From contig NZ_UPSE01000166.1 of assembly GCF_900573885.1 (NCBI RefSeq), positions 52,281 through 116,280 on the forward strand: 64,000 bases of DNA. The letters run 5' to 3'. The position numbers were made by a program, and so were the translations under genes. Each line of letters starts with the position of its first letter. Position 1 is the stretch's first letter. The notes under the pieces are model-generated. The model worked only from the letters and a program-made list of their open reading frames with translations. It did no database searches and was not told the DNA's origin. The stretch comes from Pseudomonas viridiflava. GTDB lineage: Bacteria; Pseudomonadota; Gammaproteobacteria; Pseudomonadales; Pseudomonadaceae. Of this stretch, positions 10,174 to 20,274 are shown one piece after another.

Positions 10174-11112
10174 TCACTTAAGCGGTTGACCCTGCCAAAG
10201 GGCACGGGCGGCGGCGACATCCGCGTGTATCGCCGTCTTCAGCGCCTCCAGGGAGGCGAAACGCTGCTCATCGCGCAGCTTGTGGTGGAACGCCACCGTC
10301 AAACGTCGGCCATAGATATCGCCGACAAAATCCAAAAGATGCACTTCCAGGTGCGCACTGCCATCGCCCTGCACCGTCGGCCGTACGCCGATATTGGCAA
10401 CGCCGGGCCAGGGTTTGCCGTCGAGCTCGACAGTCACCAGATACACGCCGGTCAAGGGCACACGACGCCGTTTCAGTTGCACATTGGCCGTTGGCGTGCC
10501 GAATTGGCGCGCCAGCTTCTGGCCGTGCAGCACGCGCCCGGAGATTTGAAACGGACGGCCCAACAGACGCTCAGCCAAGGCGAAATCGGCGGCTGCAAGC
10601 GACTCGCGTACCCGCGTGCTGCTGACACGCAGCCCGTCGATTTCAACGGTGCTGGCCGCTTCCAGGGTGAACCCTTCGACCTGCGCGGCGGTTTGCAGAA
10701 AAGCGAAATCGCCGGCGCGGTCACAGCCGAAGCGGAAGTCATCACCCACTTCGAGATGCTGCACGCCCAAACCTTCAAGCAGCACCGTTTGCACAAACGC
10801 AGCGGCGCTGAGTTCACGCAGGCGACGATTGAACGACAGGCACAACACCCGATCAACGCCCGCTTCCGCAAACAAGGCGAGCTTGTCGCGCAAACGTGTC
10901 AGGCGTGGCGGCGCGGTGTCGGGGCCGAAAAATTCACGCGGCTGTGGTTCAAAAATCACCACGCAGCTGGGCACGCCCAATTCGTCCGCACGCTCGCGCA
11001 GCCGCGCCAGGATGGCCTGGTGGCCACGGTGCACGCCGTCAAAATTGCCGATAGTGGCAACACAGCCCCGGTGGTGAGGCTGCAAGTTTTGAAGCCCTCG
11101 AACCAGCTGCAT
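10174..11112 (-). CDS. ribF: Bifunctional riboflavin kinase / FAD synthetase
   Basis: RibF converts riboflavin to FMN and FMN to FAD. The N-terminal nucleotidyltransferase shows [14 protein letters not shown]. The C-terminal riboflavin kinase domain shows GTPTANVQL and [11 protein letters not shown]. The length of 312 residues is normal. I chose ATG 11112 ([10 protein letters not shown]) over an upstream frame extension to 11151, because it fits the family and leaves the likely promoter intact. It is the first gene of the ribF-ileS-lspA-fkpB-ispH run. Confidence 0.97.
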   Translation of the reverse strand: MQLVRGLQNLQPHHRGCVATIGNFDGVHRGHQAILARLRERADELGVPSCVVIFEPQPREFFGPDTAPPRLTRLRDKLALFAEAGVDRVLCLSFNRRLRELSAAAFVQTVLLEGLGVQHLEVGDDFRFGCDRAGDFAFLQTAAQVEGFTLEAASTVEIDGLRVSSTRVRESLAAADFALAERLLGRPFQISGRVLHGQKLARQFGTPTANVQLKRRRVPLTGVYLVTVELDGKPWPGVANIGVRPTVQGDGSAHLEVHLLDFVGDIYGRRLTVAFHHKLRDEQRFASLEALKTAIHADVAAARALWQGQPLK

Positions 11113-11140
11113 AGGACGCTTCTTGCTCACAAAGTGGGCG

Positions 11141-11169
11141 ATTATACGCACACCCGGCGCTGGACAACA
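11141..11169 (-). promoter_or_regulatory. Candidate sigma-70 promoter for ribF-ileS-lspA-fkpB-ispH
   Basis: On the minus strand a perfect TATAAT (plus-strand ATTATA at 11141-11146) lies about 30 bases before the ribF start. The -35 region 17 bases upstream (TGTTGT) is weak, so the -10 is the main evidence. Confidence 0.5.
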
Positions 11170-11222
11170 GGCAACAGCGGACGCGGATGTACAGGCGAAT
11201 AATTCGGTTATTTACGTAGGGA

Positions 11223-12767
11223 TCAAGCCAGCGTGCGGCGGGCGAAATCGCGCAGACGGAAGCCCAACAGCAGCAGCACGCCGAAATACGCGGCAATGCC
11301 ACTGGCAACCAATGCGCCCAGACGAAGCAGGCGAATCAGCATGTCGCCCTGATCCCACGCGGGCATCCAGTGCATCACGGCAAGCAGCACAGCGGCCATC
11401 ACCACGACAGCTACAACGAGCCGGATGAGAAACAGCGCCCACCCGGGCTGCGGCGTGAACAACTGCTGTTTGCGTAGCTGCCAGAACAACAGGCCTGCGT
11501 TCAGACAGGCCGCCAAGCCAATCGACAAGGCCAAACCGGCGTGCGGGTAAGGCAAGGTGAAGAAGAACACCAGGTTCATCGCCTGGGTGGCCGCCAGCGT
11601 CACCAGCGCGATGCGCACGGGCGTGGCGATGTTCTGTCGCGCGTAGAAACCAGGCGCCAGCACTTTCACCAGGATGATCCCGAGCAGCCCCATCGAATAA
11701 GCGATAAGCGCGAATTGGGTCATTTGCGCATCGTGGGCGCTGAATTTTCCGTACTGAAACAGCGAAACGGTCAGCGGCTCCGAGATGATCGCCAACGCCA
11801 GGGCGCACGGCAGCGCCAGTAAAAAGCACAGGCGCAGACCCCAATCGAGCAAGCGCGAGTATTCCTCGGTGTTCTTGCTGGAGAAGCTGCGCGATAGAGC
11901 CGGCAGCAGAATGGTACCGAGCGCCACGCCCAGCACGCCGGACGGCAGTTCCATCAAGCGGTCGGCGTAGTACATCCACGACACGGAGCCGGCCACCAGA
12001 AAGGAGGCGAAAATGGTGTTGATGATTAGCGAAATCTGGCTAACGGACACACCGAGAATCGCCGGCCCCATTTGCTTCATTACCCGCCACACACCCGCAT
12101 CGCGCAGGTTGAGGCGCGGCAAAACCAGCATGCCGATCTTTTTCAAATGCGGCAGTTGATAGAGAAATTGCAGCAGACCGCCGACCAGCACCGCCCAGCC
12201 GAGCGCCATCACGGGCGGATCGAAGTACGGCGTCAGAAACAGCGCGAACACGATCATGCTGATATTGAGCAAGGTCGGCACAAAGGCCGGCACGGAGAAG
12301 CGGTTCCAGGTGTTAAGAATCGCGCCGGCCAGTGAGGCCAGCGAGATCAGCAATATATAAGGAAAGGTCACGCGCAGAAGTGATGAGGTCAGCTCGAACT
12401 TTTCCGGCGAGTCGACAAAGCCCGGCGCCGTCACCCAAATCACCCAAGGGGCCGCGATCATGCCCAGCGCGGTGACCACCGCCAGCACCAGGGTCAGCAA
12501 TCCGGACACATAAGCAATAAAGGTGCGCGTCGCCTCCTCGCCCTGCTGGGTTTTGTATTCCGCCAGAATCGGCACGAAGGCCTGGGAGAACGCGCCTTCG
12601 GCAAAAATGCGGCGCAGCAGGTTGGGCAGTTTGAACGCAACAAAGAAGGCGTCGGTGGCCATGCCGGCGCCGAAAATACGCGCGACGATGGTGTCACGAA
12701 CAAAGCCCAGCACCCGGGACAACATGGTCATCGAGCTGACCGCAGCCAGCGACTTGAGTAAATTCAT
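11223..12767 (-). CDS. murJ: Lipid II flippase MurJ (MviN)
   Basis: A 514-residue polytopic inner-membrane protein of the MOP exporter superfamily that flips lipid II for peptidoglycan synthesis. About 14 hydrophobic segments can be counted. Family motifs include [17 protein letters not shown] near residues 18-34, [29 protein letters not shown] and [18 protein letters not shown]. It is transcribed away from rpsT, with a shared promoter region of about 255 nt. A 110-nt gap separates it from ribF. Confidence 0.97.
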   Translation of the reverse strand: MNLLKSLAAVSSMTMLSRVLGFVRDTIVARIFGAGMATDAFFVAFKLPNLLRRIFAEGAFSQAFVPILAEYKTQQGEEATRTFIAYVSGLLTLVLAVVTALGMIAAPWVIWVTAPGFVDSPEKFELTSSLLRVTFPYILLISLASLAGAILNTWNRFSVPAFVPTLLNISMIVFALFLTPYFDPPVMALGWAVLVGGLLQFLYQLPHLKKIGMLVLPRLNLRDAGVWRVMKQMGPAILGVSVSQISLIINTIFASFLVAGSVSWMYYADRLMELPSGVLGVALGTILLPALSRSFSSKNTEEYSRLLDWGLRLCFLLALPCALALAIISEPLTVSLFQYGKFSAHDAQMTQFALIAYSMGLLGIILVKVLAPGFYARQNIATPVRIALVTLAATQAMNLVFFFTLPYPHAGLALSIGLAACLNAGLLFWQLRKQQLFTPQPGWALFLIRLVVAVVVMAAVLLAVMHWMPAWDQGDMLIRLLRLGALVASGIAAYFGVLLLLGFRLRDFARRTLA

Positions 12768-12942
12768 AACGCTCGTTCTACCGCATCAAGTAAGCTGCGC
12801 CACCGCAAATGTCGGCGCCGCGCTATGGGCCGCAAGGCAAAGGCGGCGAGTGTAGAACCGGCCGGCGAATAAATCACCCATGCAGGGTGTGCTCGCCCGT
12901 CGGACAGCGGATAGATCCTTAACCCGCAACACTGAACCGCGC

Positions 12943-12971
12943 TTGACAAGCCTTCGACACATCGGCATGAT
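12943..12971 (+). promoter_or_regulatory. Sigma-70 promoter of rpsT
   Basis: A perfect -35 TTGACA (12943-12948), a 17-bp spacer and CATGAT (12966-12971, 4/6 match to the consensus -10) sit about 50 bases before the rpsT start. The rest of the murJ-rpsT gap holds no open frame I would defend. Confidence 0.7.
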
Positions 12972-13022
12972 TCGCGGCCTTATTTGTTTAGTCATTTCCC
13001 CAAAGTTTCAAGGAGCTCGACG

Positions 13023-13301
13023 GTGGCCAATACACCTTCTGCCAAAAAACGCGCTAAACAGGCTGAGAAGCGTCGTAGCCATAACGCCAGCCTGCGCTCC
13101 ATGGTTCGTACCTACATCAAGAACGTGGTCAAGGCTATCGACGCCAAAGACCTCGAACTTGCTCAAAAGGCCTACACCCTGGCTGTGCCTGTAATCGACC
13201 GTATGGCCGACAAAGGCATCATCCACAAGAACAAAGCAGCTCGTCATAAGAGCCGCCTGAACGGTCACATCAAGGATCTCAGCCAAGCCGCTGCTGCCTA
13301 A
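13023..13301 (+). CDS. rpsT: 30S ribosomal protein S20
   Basis: A 92-residue S20, which binds 16S rRNA helices early in 30S assembly. The sequence is rich in Lys, Arg and Ala and opens [17 protein letters not shown]; later it has [16 protein letters not shown], a near-invariant S20 block. The start is GTG at 13023, preceded by AAGGAG about eight bases upstream. An ATG frame extension to 12984 would pass through the ribosome-binding site and is rejected. Monocistronic, with its own promoter and terminator. Confidence 0.97.
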   Translation: MANTPSAKKRAKQAEKRRSHNASLRSMVRTYIKNVVKAIDAKDLELAQKAYTLAVPVIDRMADKGIIHKNKAARHKSRLNGHIKDLSQAAAA

Positions 13302-13319
13302 GTGTGATGCGTTGAAAAG

Positions 13320-13342
13320 ACCGGCCTCAGGGCCGGTTTTTT
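13320..13342 (+). terminator. Intrinsic terminator of rpsT
   Basis: A 7-bp stem, ACCGGCC with GGCCGGT around a TCAG loop, is followed by a T run. It lies 18 bases after the rpsT stop. Confidence 0.9.
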
Positions 13343-13366
13343 ATTGCCTGGGAAAACTCGGGCCGA

Positions 13367-13398
13367 TAAAAAAGGCGAGCCTTGCGGTTCGCCTTTTC
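13367..13398 (-). terminator. Intrinsic terminator of creA
   Basis: On the minus strand AAAAGGCGA pairs with TCGCCTTTT and the right arm runs into a T tract. It sits immediately after the creA stop and faces the rpsT terminator. Confidence 0.85.
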
Positions 13399-13400
13399 AG

Positions 13401-13868
13401 TTAGGGCTGCTGCACCCAGGGCAGAATCGGAATGGCGGTCACCGCGTTTTGTGGACTGCCTTCGATTACGCGGTCGCTGTAAACGAGGTAGACCAGCGTG
13501 TTGCGCTTCTTGTCGAAGAACCGCACCACCTGCATGGTCTTGAACACCAGCGAAGTGCGCTCTTTAAACACTTCTTCGCCATCTTTCAAATTGTCCGGCA
13601 CGTGAATCGGCCCGACCTGACGACACGCAATGGAAGCTTCGGCACGATCTTCCGCCAACCCCAGCCCACCTTTCACGCCGCCGGTTTTGGCTCGCGACAA
13701 GTAGCAAGTCACGCCTTCAACTTTCGGGTCATCAAACGCCTCGACGACAATCTTGTCGTTGGGCCCAACCCATTTGAAAACAGTCGACACCTGGCCGATT
13801 TCTTCCGCCGATGCCGCAAACGCCAAGGGCAGCAGTAAAGCGCCCAACCATCCATTGATCACTCGCAC
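13401..13868 (-). CDS. creA: CreA family periplasmic protein
   Basis: A 155-residue member of the CreA (DUF1131-like) family, whose molecular function is unknown. It has a Sec signal peptide ([15 protein letters not shown], cleavage near residue 21). The domain opens with [26 protein letters not shown], a clear CreA hallmark, and contains the conserved [12 protein letters not shown] and [10 protein letters not shown] with two cysteines. I chose GTG 13868, preceded by a strong GGAGGGGAG site, over a start at 13907. It lies alone between rpsT and proB. Confidence 0.88.
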   Translation of the reverse strand: MRVINGWLGALLLPLAFAASAEEIGQVSTVFKWVGPNDKIVVEAFDDPKVEGVTCYLSRAKTGGVKGGLGLAEDRAEASIACRQVGPIHVPDNLKDGEEVFKERTSLVFKTMQVVRFFDKKRNTLVYLVYSDRVIEGSPQNAVTAIPILPWVQQP

Positions 13869-13914
13869 TGCACTCTCCCCTCCCAGCCAACGGCGCAGCC
13901 GCCCCAAGGCGCGC

Positions 13915-15033
13915 TTACACCAGAATCAGATTGTCACGATGGACCAGCTCAGGCTCGTCGACATAACCCAACAGACGCTCGATGGCATCGGAGGGCTGAC
14001 CAACAATCTTCTGCGCCTCGGCCGCACTGTAGTTCGCCAGACCGCGAGCGATTTCGCGCCCCTGCGGATCGACACACACCACCATTTCGCCGCGACGGAA
14101 ATTGCCTTGCACGCTTTTCACGCCAACCGGCAACAAGCTCTTGTGGCTTTCCAGCAACGCTTTCACGGCGCCAGCATCGAGCTGCAGCGTACCGCGGGTT
14201 TGCAGATGCCCGGCGAGCCATTGCTTGCGTGCGGCGAGCAAACCGCGCTCAGGCGCCAGCAACGTGCCCAGCCGCTCCCCCGCTTTCAGCCGCGCCAACA
14301 CCTGCTCAATAGCGCCACCGACAATAATGGTATGCGCACCGGAACGCGCCGCCAGTCGTGCGGCGCGCAGCTTGGTCTGCATACCGCCACGGCCCAGCGC
14401 ACCACCCACACCGCCGGCCACTGCATCCAATGCAGGATCATCGGCACGCGCTTCGAAAATCAGCTGAGCATCAGGATTATGGCGCGGGTCGGCGTCGAAC
14501 ATGCCGTCGCGGTCCGTGAGAATCACCAGCAGATCGGCCTCCACCAGGTTGGCGACCAGCGCCGCCAGGGTGTCGTTATCGCCGAAGCGAATTTCGTCAG
14601 TAACTACCGTGTCGTTTTCGTTGATCACCGGGATCGCTCCCAGATCAACCAGCGTACGCAGCGTGCTACGCGCGTTCAGGTAACGTTTGCGGTCAGACAA
14701 GTCGTCATGGGTCAGCAGAATTTGCGCAGTGTGGCGGCCGTGCTGCGCAAAGCTGGATTCCCAAGCCTGCACCAGGCCCATCTGCCCCACTGCTGCCGCC
14801 GCTTGCAGCTCATGGATAGCGCTCGGTCGCGACGCCCAGCCCAACCGGCTCATACCCGCCGCTACCGCACCCGATGACACCAGCACCAGCTCAACGCCAG
14901 CCTCGCGCAAGGCCACCATCTGCTCGACCCACACCGCCATCGCGCCGCGATCCAGGCCGCGCCCGTCAGCGGTCAACAGCGCACTACCGATCTTCACCAC
15001 CCAGCGCTGAGCGCCAGTCACCTTGTCCCGCAT
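13915..15033 (-). CDS. proB: Glutamate 5-kinase
   Basis: ProB phosphorylates glutamate in the first step of proline synthesis and is normally feedback-inhibited by proline. The 372-residue protein has an N-terminal amino-acid-kinase domain ([41 protein letters not shown]) and a C-terminal PUA domain from about residue 280 ([19 protein letters not shown]). The start [11 protein letters not shown] is the family start; the 13-codon upstream extension is not supported. It lies downstream of obgE on the same strand, with a strong palindrome between them. Confidence 0.97.
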   Translation of the reverse strand: MRDKVTGAQRWVVKIGSALLTADGRGLDRGAMAVWVEQMVALREAGVELVLVSSGAVAAGMSRLGWASRPSAIHELQAAAAVGQMGLVQAWESSFAQHGRHTAQILLTHDDLSDRKRYLNARSTLRTLVDLGAIPVINENDTVVTDEIRFGDNDTLAALVANLVEADLLVILTDRDGMFDADPRHNPDAQLIFEARADDPALDAVAGGVGGALGRGGMQTKLRAARLAARSGAHTIIVGGAIEQVLARLKAGERLGTLLAPERGLLAARKQWLAGHLQTRGTLQLDAGAVKALLESHKSLLPVGVKSVQGNFRRGEMVVCVDPQGREIARGLANYSAAEAQKIVGQPSDAIERLLGYVDEPELVHRDNLILV

Positions 15034-15089
15034 GGTCATCCAACCCTGGCCAGAAGAGCGGCGCCGCGCCACTCGTGCGATTTAGTCAG

Positions 15090-15117
15090 CACAACGCCGC
15101 TAATTAGCGGCGTTGTG
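15090..15117. repeat. Perfect 28-bp palindrome between obgE and proB
   Basis: CACAACGCCGC and GCGGCGTTGTG flank TAATTA, which is itself self-complementary, so all 28 bases form a perfect palindrome. It lies 8 bases after the obgE stop. A GGTTTT tract follows on the plus strand; on the minus (coding) strand no T run follows. It may be a 3'-end hairpin of obgE or a protein-binding operator. Confidence 0.7.
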
Positions 15118-15124
15118 GTTTTAC

Positions 15125-16375
<1,251 letters not shown>

Positions 16376-16399
16376 CTAGATAACACAAGGAACATAAGA

Positions 16400-16445
16400 C
16401 TTTTGCAAAACCCAGCGAAACAGCTCCCGGTTGATTTTGCAAAAG
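16400..16445. repeat. Inverted repeat in the obgE leader
   Basis: CTTTTGCAAAA (16400-16410) and its exact reverse complement TTTTGCAAAAG (16435-16445) are separated by 24 bases, upstream of obgE and downstream of the rpmA terminator. It could be a leader hairpin or an operator; no known motif was recognised. Confidence 0.5.
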
Positions 16446-16462
16446 CCTCAAGCTTTCAGAAA

Positions 16463-16494
16463 CAAAAAAGCCCCGTCGCGAGACAGGGCTTTTC
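16463..16494 (-). terminator. Intrinsic terminator of rplU-rpmA
   Basis: On the minus strand AAGCCCTGTC pairs with GACGGGGCTT (one G-U pair) around TCGC and is followed by a T tract, about 15 bases after the rpmA stop. It would limit read-through into obgE. Confidence 0.88.
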
Positions 16495-16508
16495 CAGCAA
16501 CATCGCGA

Positions 16509-16766
16509 TTAAGCCGCGATGACGCTCACGTAGCGACGACCGAAGGCGCCTTTAACTTCGAACTTGATCACGCCTTCGACTTTAGCGAACAGAGTGTGAT
16601 CTTTACCCATGCCAACGCCGTAGCCAGCGTGGAATTGGGTACCGCGCTGACGCACGATGATGTTGCCTGCTTTGATAGCCTGGCCGCCGTACATCTTCAC
16701 GCCAAGGCGTTTAGATTCTGAGTCGCGACCGTTGCGGGTACTACCGCCAGCTTTTTTGTGTGCCAT
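16509..16766 (-). CDS. rpmA: 50S ribosomal protein L27
   Basis: An 85-residue L27, whose N-terminal tail reaches the peptidyl-transferase centre. It begins [20 protein letters not shown], the universal L27 start without the N-terminal extension cleaved by Prp in Firmicutes. It continues with [15 protein letters not shown] and [12 protein letters not shown]. It lies 37 nt downstream of rplU in the usual L21-L27 pair. Confidence 0.98.
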   Translation of the reverse strand: MAHKKAGGSTRNGRDSESKRLGVKMYGGQAIKAGNIIVRQRGTQFHAGYGVGMGKDHTLFAKVEGVIKFEVKGAFGRRYVSVIAA

Positions 16767-16803
16767 GAGTCAATACTCCTAATAAGGATTTGGGCCGAAA
16801 GAA

Positions 16804-17115
16804 TTAGGCCGAAATACCAGTGATTTTGATCTCAGTGAACCACTGACGGTGGCCCTGACGCTTCATGTGGTGCTTGCGACGGCGGAACTTGATGATGGTC
16901 ACTTTATCGTGGCGGCCTTGTGCAATCACTTCGGCTACAACTTTGGCGCCTTCAACAACCGGTGCGCCGATAGTCACGTCGTCACCATTGCCGATCAGCA
17001 GAACGCGATCGAAAGTTACGGCTTCGCCAGTGGCGATTTCGAGCTTTTCGATCTTCAGGTATTCACCTTCGGCGACTTTGTATTGCTTGCCACCGGTAAC
17101 AATTACTGCGTACAT
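16804..17115 (-). CDS. rplU: 50S ribosomal protein L21
   Basis: A 103-residue L21 binding 23S rRNA. It opens [20 protein letters not shown] and ends [20 protein letters not shown], the signature basic C-terminal block of L21. It is the first gene of rplU-rpmA, with a leader of roughly 130 nt downstream of a good promoter. It is divergent from ispB. Confidence 0.98.
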   Translation of the reverse strand: MYAVIVTGGKQYKVAEGEYLKIEKLEIATGEAVTFDRVLLIGNGDDVTIGAPVVEGAKVVAEVIAQGRHDKVTIIKFRRRKHHMKRQGHRQWFTEIKITGISA

Positions 17116-17249
17116 AATTTTGCTCCGTTAATCCTGCTCACCCAGCGCTTTATAGGAATAGTCGTCGGCTGGCATGGCTGCTTGGGGCCGGAAGGACGCC
17201 CTTGCAATTGCGTAAGGCAGGTGCTGCCCAGGGAAGTTCAGGGGCCGCG

Positions 17250-17278
17250 ATTGTACGCAAGCCTTTGGCCCCGCGCAA
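17250..17278 (-). promoter_or_regulatory. Sigma-70 promoter of rplU-rpmA
   Basis: Read on the minus strand: TTGCGC, a 17-bp spacer and TACAAT (5/6 match). Transcription would begin near 17243, giving a leader of about 128 nt. Confidence 0.65.
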
Positions 17279-17296
17279 GCACCCGAAGCACTTGCC

Positions 17297-17325
17297 TTGA
17301 CAGCCTTACACCTGCCCCCTAGCAT
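17297..17325 (+). promoter_or_regulatory. Sigma-70 promoter of ispB
   Basis: A perfect TTGACA (17297-17302), a 17-bp spacer and TAGCAT (17320-17325) lie 32 bases before the ispB start. The -35 elements of this promoter and the rplU promoter are only 18 bases apart, back to back. Confidence 0.7.
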
Positions 17326-17357
17326 GCCGCGCAACCTTCGAGGAGCACGTGTCACTG

Positions 17358-18326
17358 ATGCAACCACAGGCCTTCTATAACGTGGTGGCGGACGATTTTA
17401 CCGCCGTCGATGGCATTATCAGACGACAACTGGTCTCCCGTGTTCCTCTGGTAGAGAAAATAGGCGACTACATCATTTCCGCCGGCGGCAAGCGTTTGCG
17501 CCCGCTGCTGGTTCTGCTCTGCGGTAAAGCGCTGGGCGGCCAAGGTGATGATCTGCGTCTGTTGGCTGCCACCATCGAATTCCTTCATACCGCGACCCTG
17601 CTGCATGACGACGTTGTCGACATGTCGGGCATGCGTCGTGGCCGTTCGACCGCCAATGCATTGTGGGGCAATGCGCCCAGCGTACTGGTCGGCGACTTCC
17701 TTTATTCACGCTCGTTCGAAATGATGGTCGAGCTCGGCTCGCTGCCGGTGATGCAGATTCTTTCGCGCGCCACCCGCGTGATTGCCGAAGGCGAAGTGCT
17801 GCAGCTTTCCAAAGTGCGCGATGCCAGCACCACCGAAGAAACCTATATGGAAGTCATCCGCGGCAAAACCGCGATGCTCTTCGAGGCTTCGACCCACAGC
17901 GCCGCTGCCTTGATTGGCGCCACCGCCGAACAGTCCACCGCGCTGCAAGCGTTTGGCGACAACCTTGGCGTGGCGTTCCAGTTGGTGGACGACCTGCTCG
18001 ACTACCGCGGCGACGCCGAAACCCTCGGCAAGAACGTGGGCGACGACCTGGCCGAAGGCAAACCGACGCTGCCTTTGATCTACACCATGCGCGAAGGCAC
18101 CGCTGAGCAAGCCAGCTTGGTCCGCACCGCCATTCAAAAAGGTGGCCTGGAAGACCTGGAAAGTATCCGCGCGGCTGTCGAAGCATCCGGCTCGCTGGAT
18201 TACACCGCCAACCAGGCTCGTGACTACGCCGCTCGCGCGATTGCGTGTCTGGATGTACTGCCTTCCGGCGAATACAAGGACGCCCTGATCGAGCTCAGCG
18301 AATTCGCTGTCGCCCGCACTCACTAA
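17358..18326 (+). CDS. ispB: Octaprenyl/polyprenyl diphosphate synthase
   Basis: A 322-residue trans-isoprenyl diphosphate synthase making the long side chain of ubiquinone. Both aspartate-rich motifs are present: FARM in LLHDDVVDMSGMRRG and SARM in LVDDLLDYRGD, with GKRLRPLL upstream. The chosen ATG 17358 (MQPQAFYN) agrees with family members. A GTG at 17349 lies only three bases after AGGAG and is less likely. Product chain length (C40 or C45) cannot be read from sequence alone. Confidence 0.95.
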   Translation: MQPQAFYNVVADDFTAVDGIIRRQLVSRVPLVEKIGDYIISAGGKRLRPLLVLLCGKALGGQGDDLRLLAATIEFLHTATLLHDDVVDMSGMRRGRSTANALWGNAPSVLVGDFLYSRSFEMMVELGSLPVMQILSRATRVIAEGEVLQLSKVRDASTTEETYMEVIRGKTAMLFEASTHSAAALIGATAEQSTALQAFGDNLGVAFQLVDDLLDYRGDAETLGKNVGDDLAEGKPTLPLIYTMREGTAEQASLVRTAIQKGGLEDLESIRAAVEASGSLDYTANQARDYAARAIACLDVLPSGEYKDALIELSEFAVARTH

Positions 18327-18341
18327 GTCTCGCGTCACCAT

Positions 18342-18373
18342 AAAAAAGCCCGGCCCCGCGCCGGGCTTTTTTA
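18342..18373 (+). terminator. Intrinsic terminator of ispB
   Basis: AAAAAAGCCCGGC pairs with GCCGGGCTTTTTT around CCCGC. It lies 16 bases after the ispB stop and is symmetric enough to work in both directions. Confidence 0.92.
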
Positions 18374-18427
18374 TGGGCGCGAATCAGGTACTACAGAGCC
18401 GTACAAATTAGCCCTTGCTATTATCTC

Positions 18428-18446
18428 AATAGGAATTATTCTCATC
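18428..18446 (+). promoter_or_regulatory. Fur-box-like site upstream of the 80-residue protein gene
   Basis: The 19 bases AATAGGAATTATTCTCATC match the palindromic Fur-box form AATGAGAATTATTCTCATT at 16 of 19 positions. The site overlaps a possible promoter (TTGCTA at 18415-18420 and TATTCT at 18437-18442, 16-bp spacer), so binding would block transcription. Iron-responsive control is an inference. Confidence 0.55.
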
Positions 18447-18469
18447 AAACCAAGAAAAGGAGATGAGCC

Positions 18470-18712
18470 ATGACCTATTTGATTGATGCTTGGCTAGACC
18501 GTCCGCACCCGTATCTGCGGATTCTGCACCGCGACACCGGCAAGGTGTGCGCCGTGCTTGAGGAGGAAGCGCTGGACGAATTGCGCGAGCAGGGTGATCT
18601 GGATCTGTCCGGCCTGAGCTCCAGCGAGCCGACCGTACTCAAGGAGCTGGTGCGCAACCTGTTCCTGTTCTGCTACTCCCGCGCGCTGCGCCCTTCTTCC
18701 GACCTGCACTGA
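18470..18712 (+). CDS. Conserved small protein of unknown function, probably iron-regulated
   Basis: An 80-residue acidic protein starting MTYLIDAWLDRPHPYLRILH with no signal peptide or membrane helix. The middle is acidic and helical (VLEEEALDELREQGDLDL) and the C-terminus has LKELVRNLFLFCYSR. The ribosome-binding site AAGGAG lies 7 bases before ATG, and a terminator follows, so it is a complete single-gene unit. Its place after ispB corresponds to PA4570 of PAO1; from memory that gene is reported as iron-starvation-induced. No biochemical function is known to me. Confidence 0.8.
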   Translation: MTYLIDAWLDRPHPYLRILHRDTGKVCAVLEEEALDELREQGDLDLSGLSSSEPTVLKELVRNLFLFCYSRALRPSSDLH

Positions 18713-18752
18713 CCGGGAGCCCAGACCGTTGACGCCTCTGCCCCGAAAAAAC

Positions 18753-18785
18753 AAAAGGCCGAGAGCATTCACTCTCGGCCTTTTG
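18753..18785. terminator. Bidirectional terminator between the small gene and fklB
   Basis: AAAAGGCCGAGAG and CTCTCGGCCTTTT are exact inverted arms of 13 bases with a six-base loop and T tracts on both strands. It lies between the plus-strand small gene and the minus-strand fklB. Confidence 0.9.
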
Positions 18786-18865
18786 CGTTCTGGGCGACCC
18801 GCTCGCTTACCGCAAGCCGCCTATTCTAAAACCGTAACGCCGCTAAACCGAGCGCAGTAGGTTTT

Positions 18866-19492
18866 TTACAGAATTTCCAGCAGCTCTACGTCAAACACCA
18901 GCACGCTGTGCGGCGGAATGCTGCCAACTGCCTGGCCGCCGTAGGCCAACTCGCTCGGTACGTACAGGCGCCATTTGCTGCCAGTGCCCATCAGTTGCAG
19001 CGCTTCGGTCCAACCCGCAATCACGCCACCCACCGGAAATTCTGCCGGCTGACCGCGATCGTACGAGCTGTCGAACACCGAACCGTCGGTCAGGGTGCCG
19101 TGGTAGTGGGTGCGCACGGTGCTGTCGCGGGTCGGCTTGGCGCCGTCGCCAGCGGTCAGCACTTCGTATTGCAGGCCCGATTCCAGGGTCACGATGCCGG
19201 CGCGCTTGGCGTTTTCAGCCAGGAAAGCGCGGCCTTCGCCAGCAGCGGCTTCAGCTTTGGCAGCCTGCTCGGCCTGCATGATCTCGCGGATGACTTTGAA
19301 GCTGGCCGACATGTCTTCCTGGCTAACGCGGCTGGCGTGGCCACGGAAGGCGTCGGTCAGGCCGACCAGAATGGCGTCGAGGCTGACGCCCGGTGGCGGG
19401 TTGTCGCGCAGCTGGTCGCCCAGTTGGCGGCCGATGCCATAGCTGACGCGGCTCTCATCGGTGGTAAAGGTGTCGATATTCTGTTCAGACAT
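18866..19492 (-). CDS. fklB: FKBP-type peptidyl-prolyl isomerase, FklB-like
   Basis: A 208-residue isomerase. The N-terminal dimerisation domain (VSYGIGRQLGDQLRD, then a helix rich in Ala/Glu) precedes a C-terminal FKBP domain (VRTHYHGTLTDGSVFDSSYDRG, VIAGWTEALQLMGTGSKWRLYVPSELAYG, HSVLVFDVELLEI). No signal peptide is seen from the chosen start MSEQNIDTF, so it should be cytoplasmic, like E. coli FklB. An upstream frame extension to 19537 is rejected. Confidence 0.94.
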   Translation of the reverse strand: MSEQNIDTFTTDESRVSYGIGRQLGDQLRDNPPPGVSLDAILVGLTDAFRGHASRVSQEDMSASFKVIREIMQAEQAAKAEAAAGEGRAFLAENAKRAGIVTLESGLQYEVLTAGDGAKPTRDSTVRTHYHGTLTDGSVFDSSYDRGQPAEFPVGGVIAGWTEALQLMGTGSKWRLYVPSELAYGGQAVGSIPPHSVLVFDVELLEIL

Positions 19493-19571
19493 GGCGCTAC
19501 TCCGCTGAGGCCAAAAAAAGGTCGGCCAGCCTAGCACAGAAGCGCTGGCTGGCCGATGTGCAGCGAACCGG

Positions 19572-20060
19572 TCAGTGCTTGGTCAGCTTGTCCAGGTAAC
19601 CCATGGCAAAGGCCGACACCACGAAGGTCATGTGAATGATCACGTACCACATCAAATATTCCGGCTCGATGTTCTTGGCATCCATAAACACCCGTAGCAG
19701 GTGAATGGAGGAAATGGCCACGATGGAGGCTGCCACTTTCATCTTCAGCGAGCTGGAATCCATCTTGCCCAGCCAGTTGAGCTTCTCCTTGCCCTCGTCA
19801 ATGTCGAGTTGGGAAACGAAGTTCTCGTAGCCCGAAATCATCACCATCACCAGCAAGCCGCCTACCAGCGCCATGTCGATCAACGACAGCAGCACCAGAA
19901 TTAGCTCGGATTCTGCCAGGGCAAACACATTCGGCAGAACATGGAAAATCTCCTGGAAAAACTTCAGCGCCAACGCCAGCAAACCCAGCGACAACCCAAA
20001 ATAGATTGGCGCCAGCAGCCAACGGGAGGCGTACATCGCGTTTTCAATAATGCGTTCCAT
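19572..20060 (-). CDS. UPF0114 (YqhA) family membrane protein
   Basis: A 162-residue inner-membrane protein of the YqhA/UPF0114 family (function unknown). Three or four hydrophobic helices are visible: residues about 12-34 ([20 protein letters not shown]), about 50-76 ([19 protein letters not shown]) and about 135-155. The cytosolic block [26 protein letters not shown] is a family signature. It is separated from fklB by about 80 nt on the same strand. Confidence 0.88.
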   Translation of the reverse strand: MERIIENAMYASRWLLAPIYFGLSLGLLALALKFFQEIFHVLPNVFALAESELILVLLSLIDMALVGGLLVMVMISGYENFVSQLDIDEGKEKLNWLGKMDSSSLKMKVAASIVAISSIHLLRVFMDAKNIEPEYLMWYVIIHMTFVVSAFAMGYLDKLTKH

Positions 20061-20177
20061 GGTCGCTCACAGCAGGTCGAAAGTGAGCGCGAGTATACCC
20101 AGCACACCTGACGAGACAAGGTGCGAACCGAGCGCAAAAGTAACGGAAGTGAACGAGCGAATCTTATCTACACGTTC

Positions 20178-20198
20178 TGTGGATAACGTTGTGGACGG
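20178..20198 (+). promoter_or_regulatory. DnaA-box-like pair
   Basis: A perfect DnaA box (TGTGGATAA, the complement of TTATCCACA) is followed 12 bases on by TGTGGACGG, a 7/9 match. It lies in the 214-nt gap upstream of the UPF0114 gene. A near-identical pair recurs at 20699. Confidence 0.4.
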
Positions 20199-20274
20199 CC
20201 TTCGGATAGACGGCCCCAGCAAGCGCCACGTCAGGCTCCCACGGGAACGCTCAAAAGCTGAGCAAAGCTGACTT

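Noticed and set aside
11113..11222. FMN riboswitch upstream of ribF
   Set aside because: The 110-nt gap is too short and lacks the conserved FMN-aptamer blocks; a simple promoter explains it.
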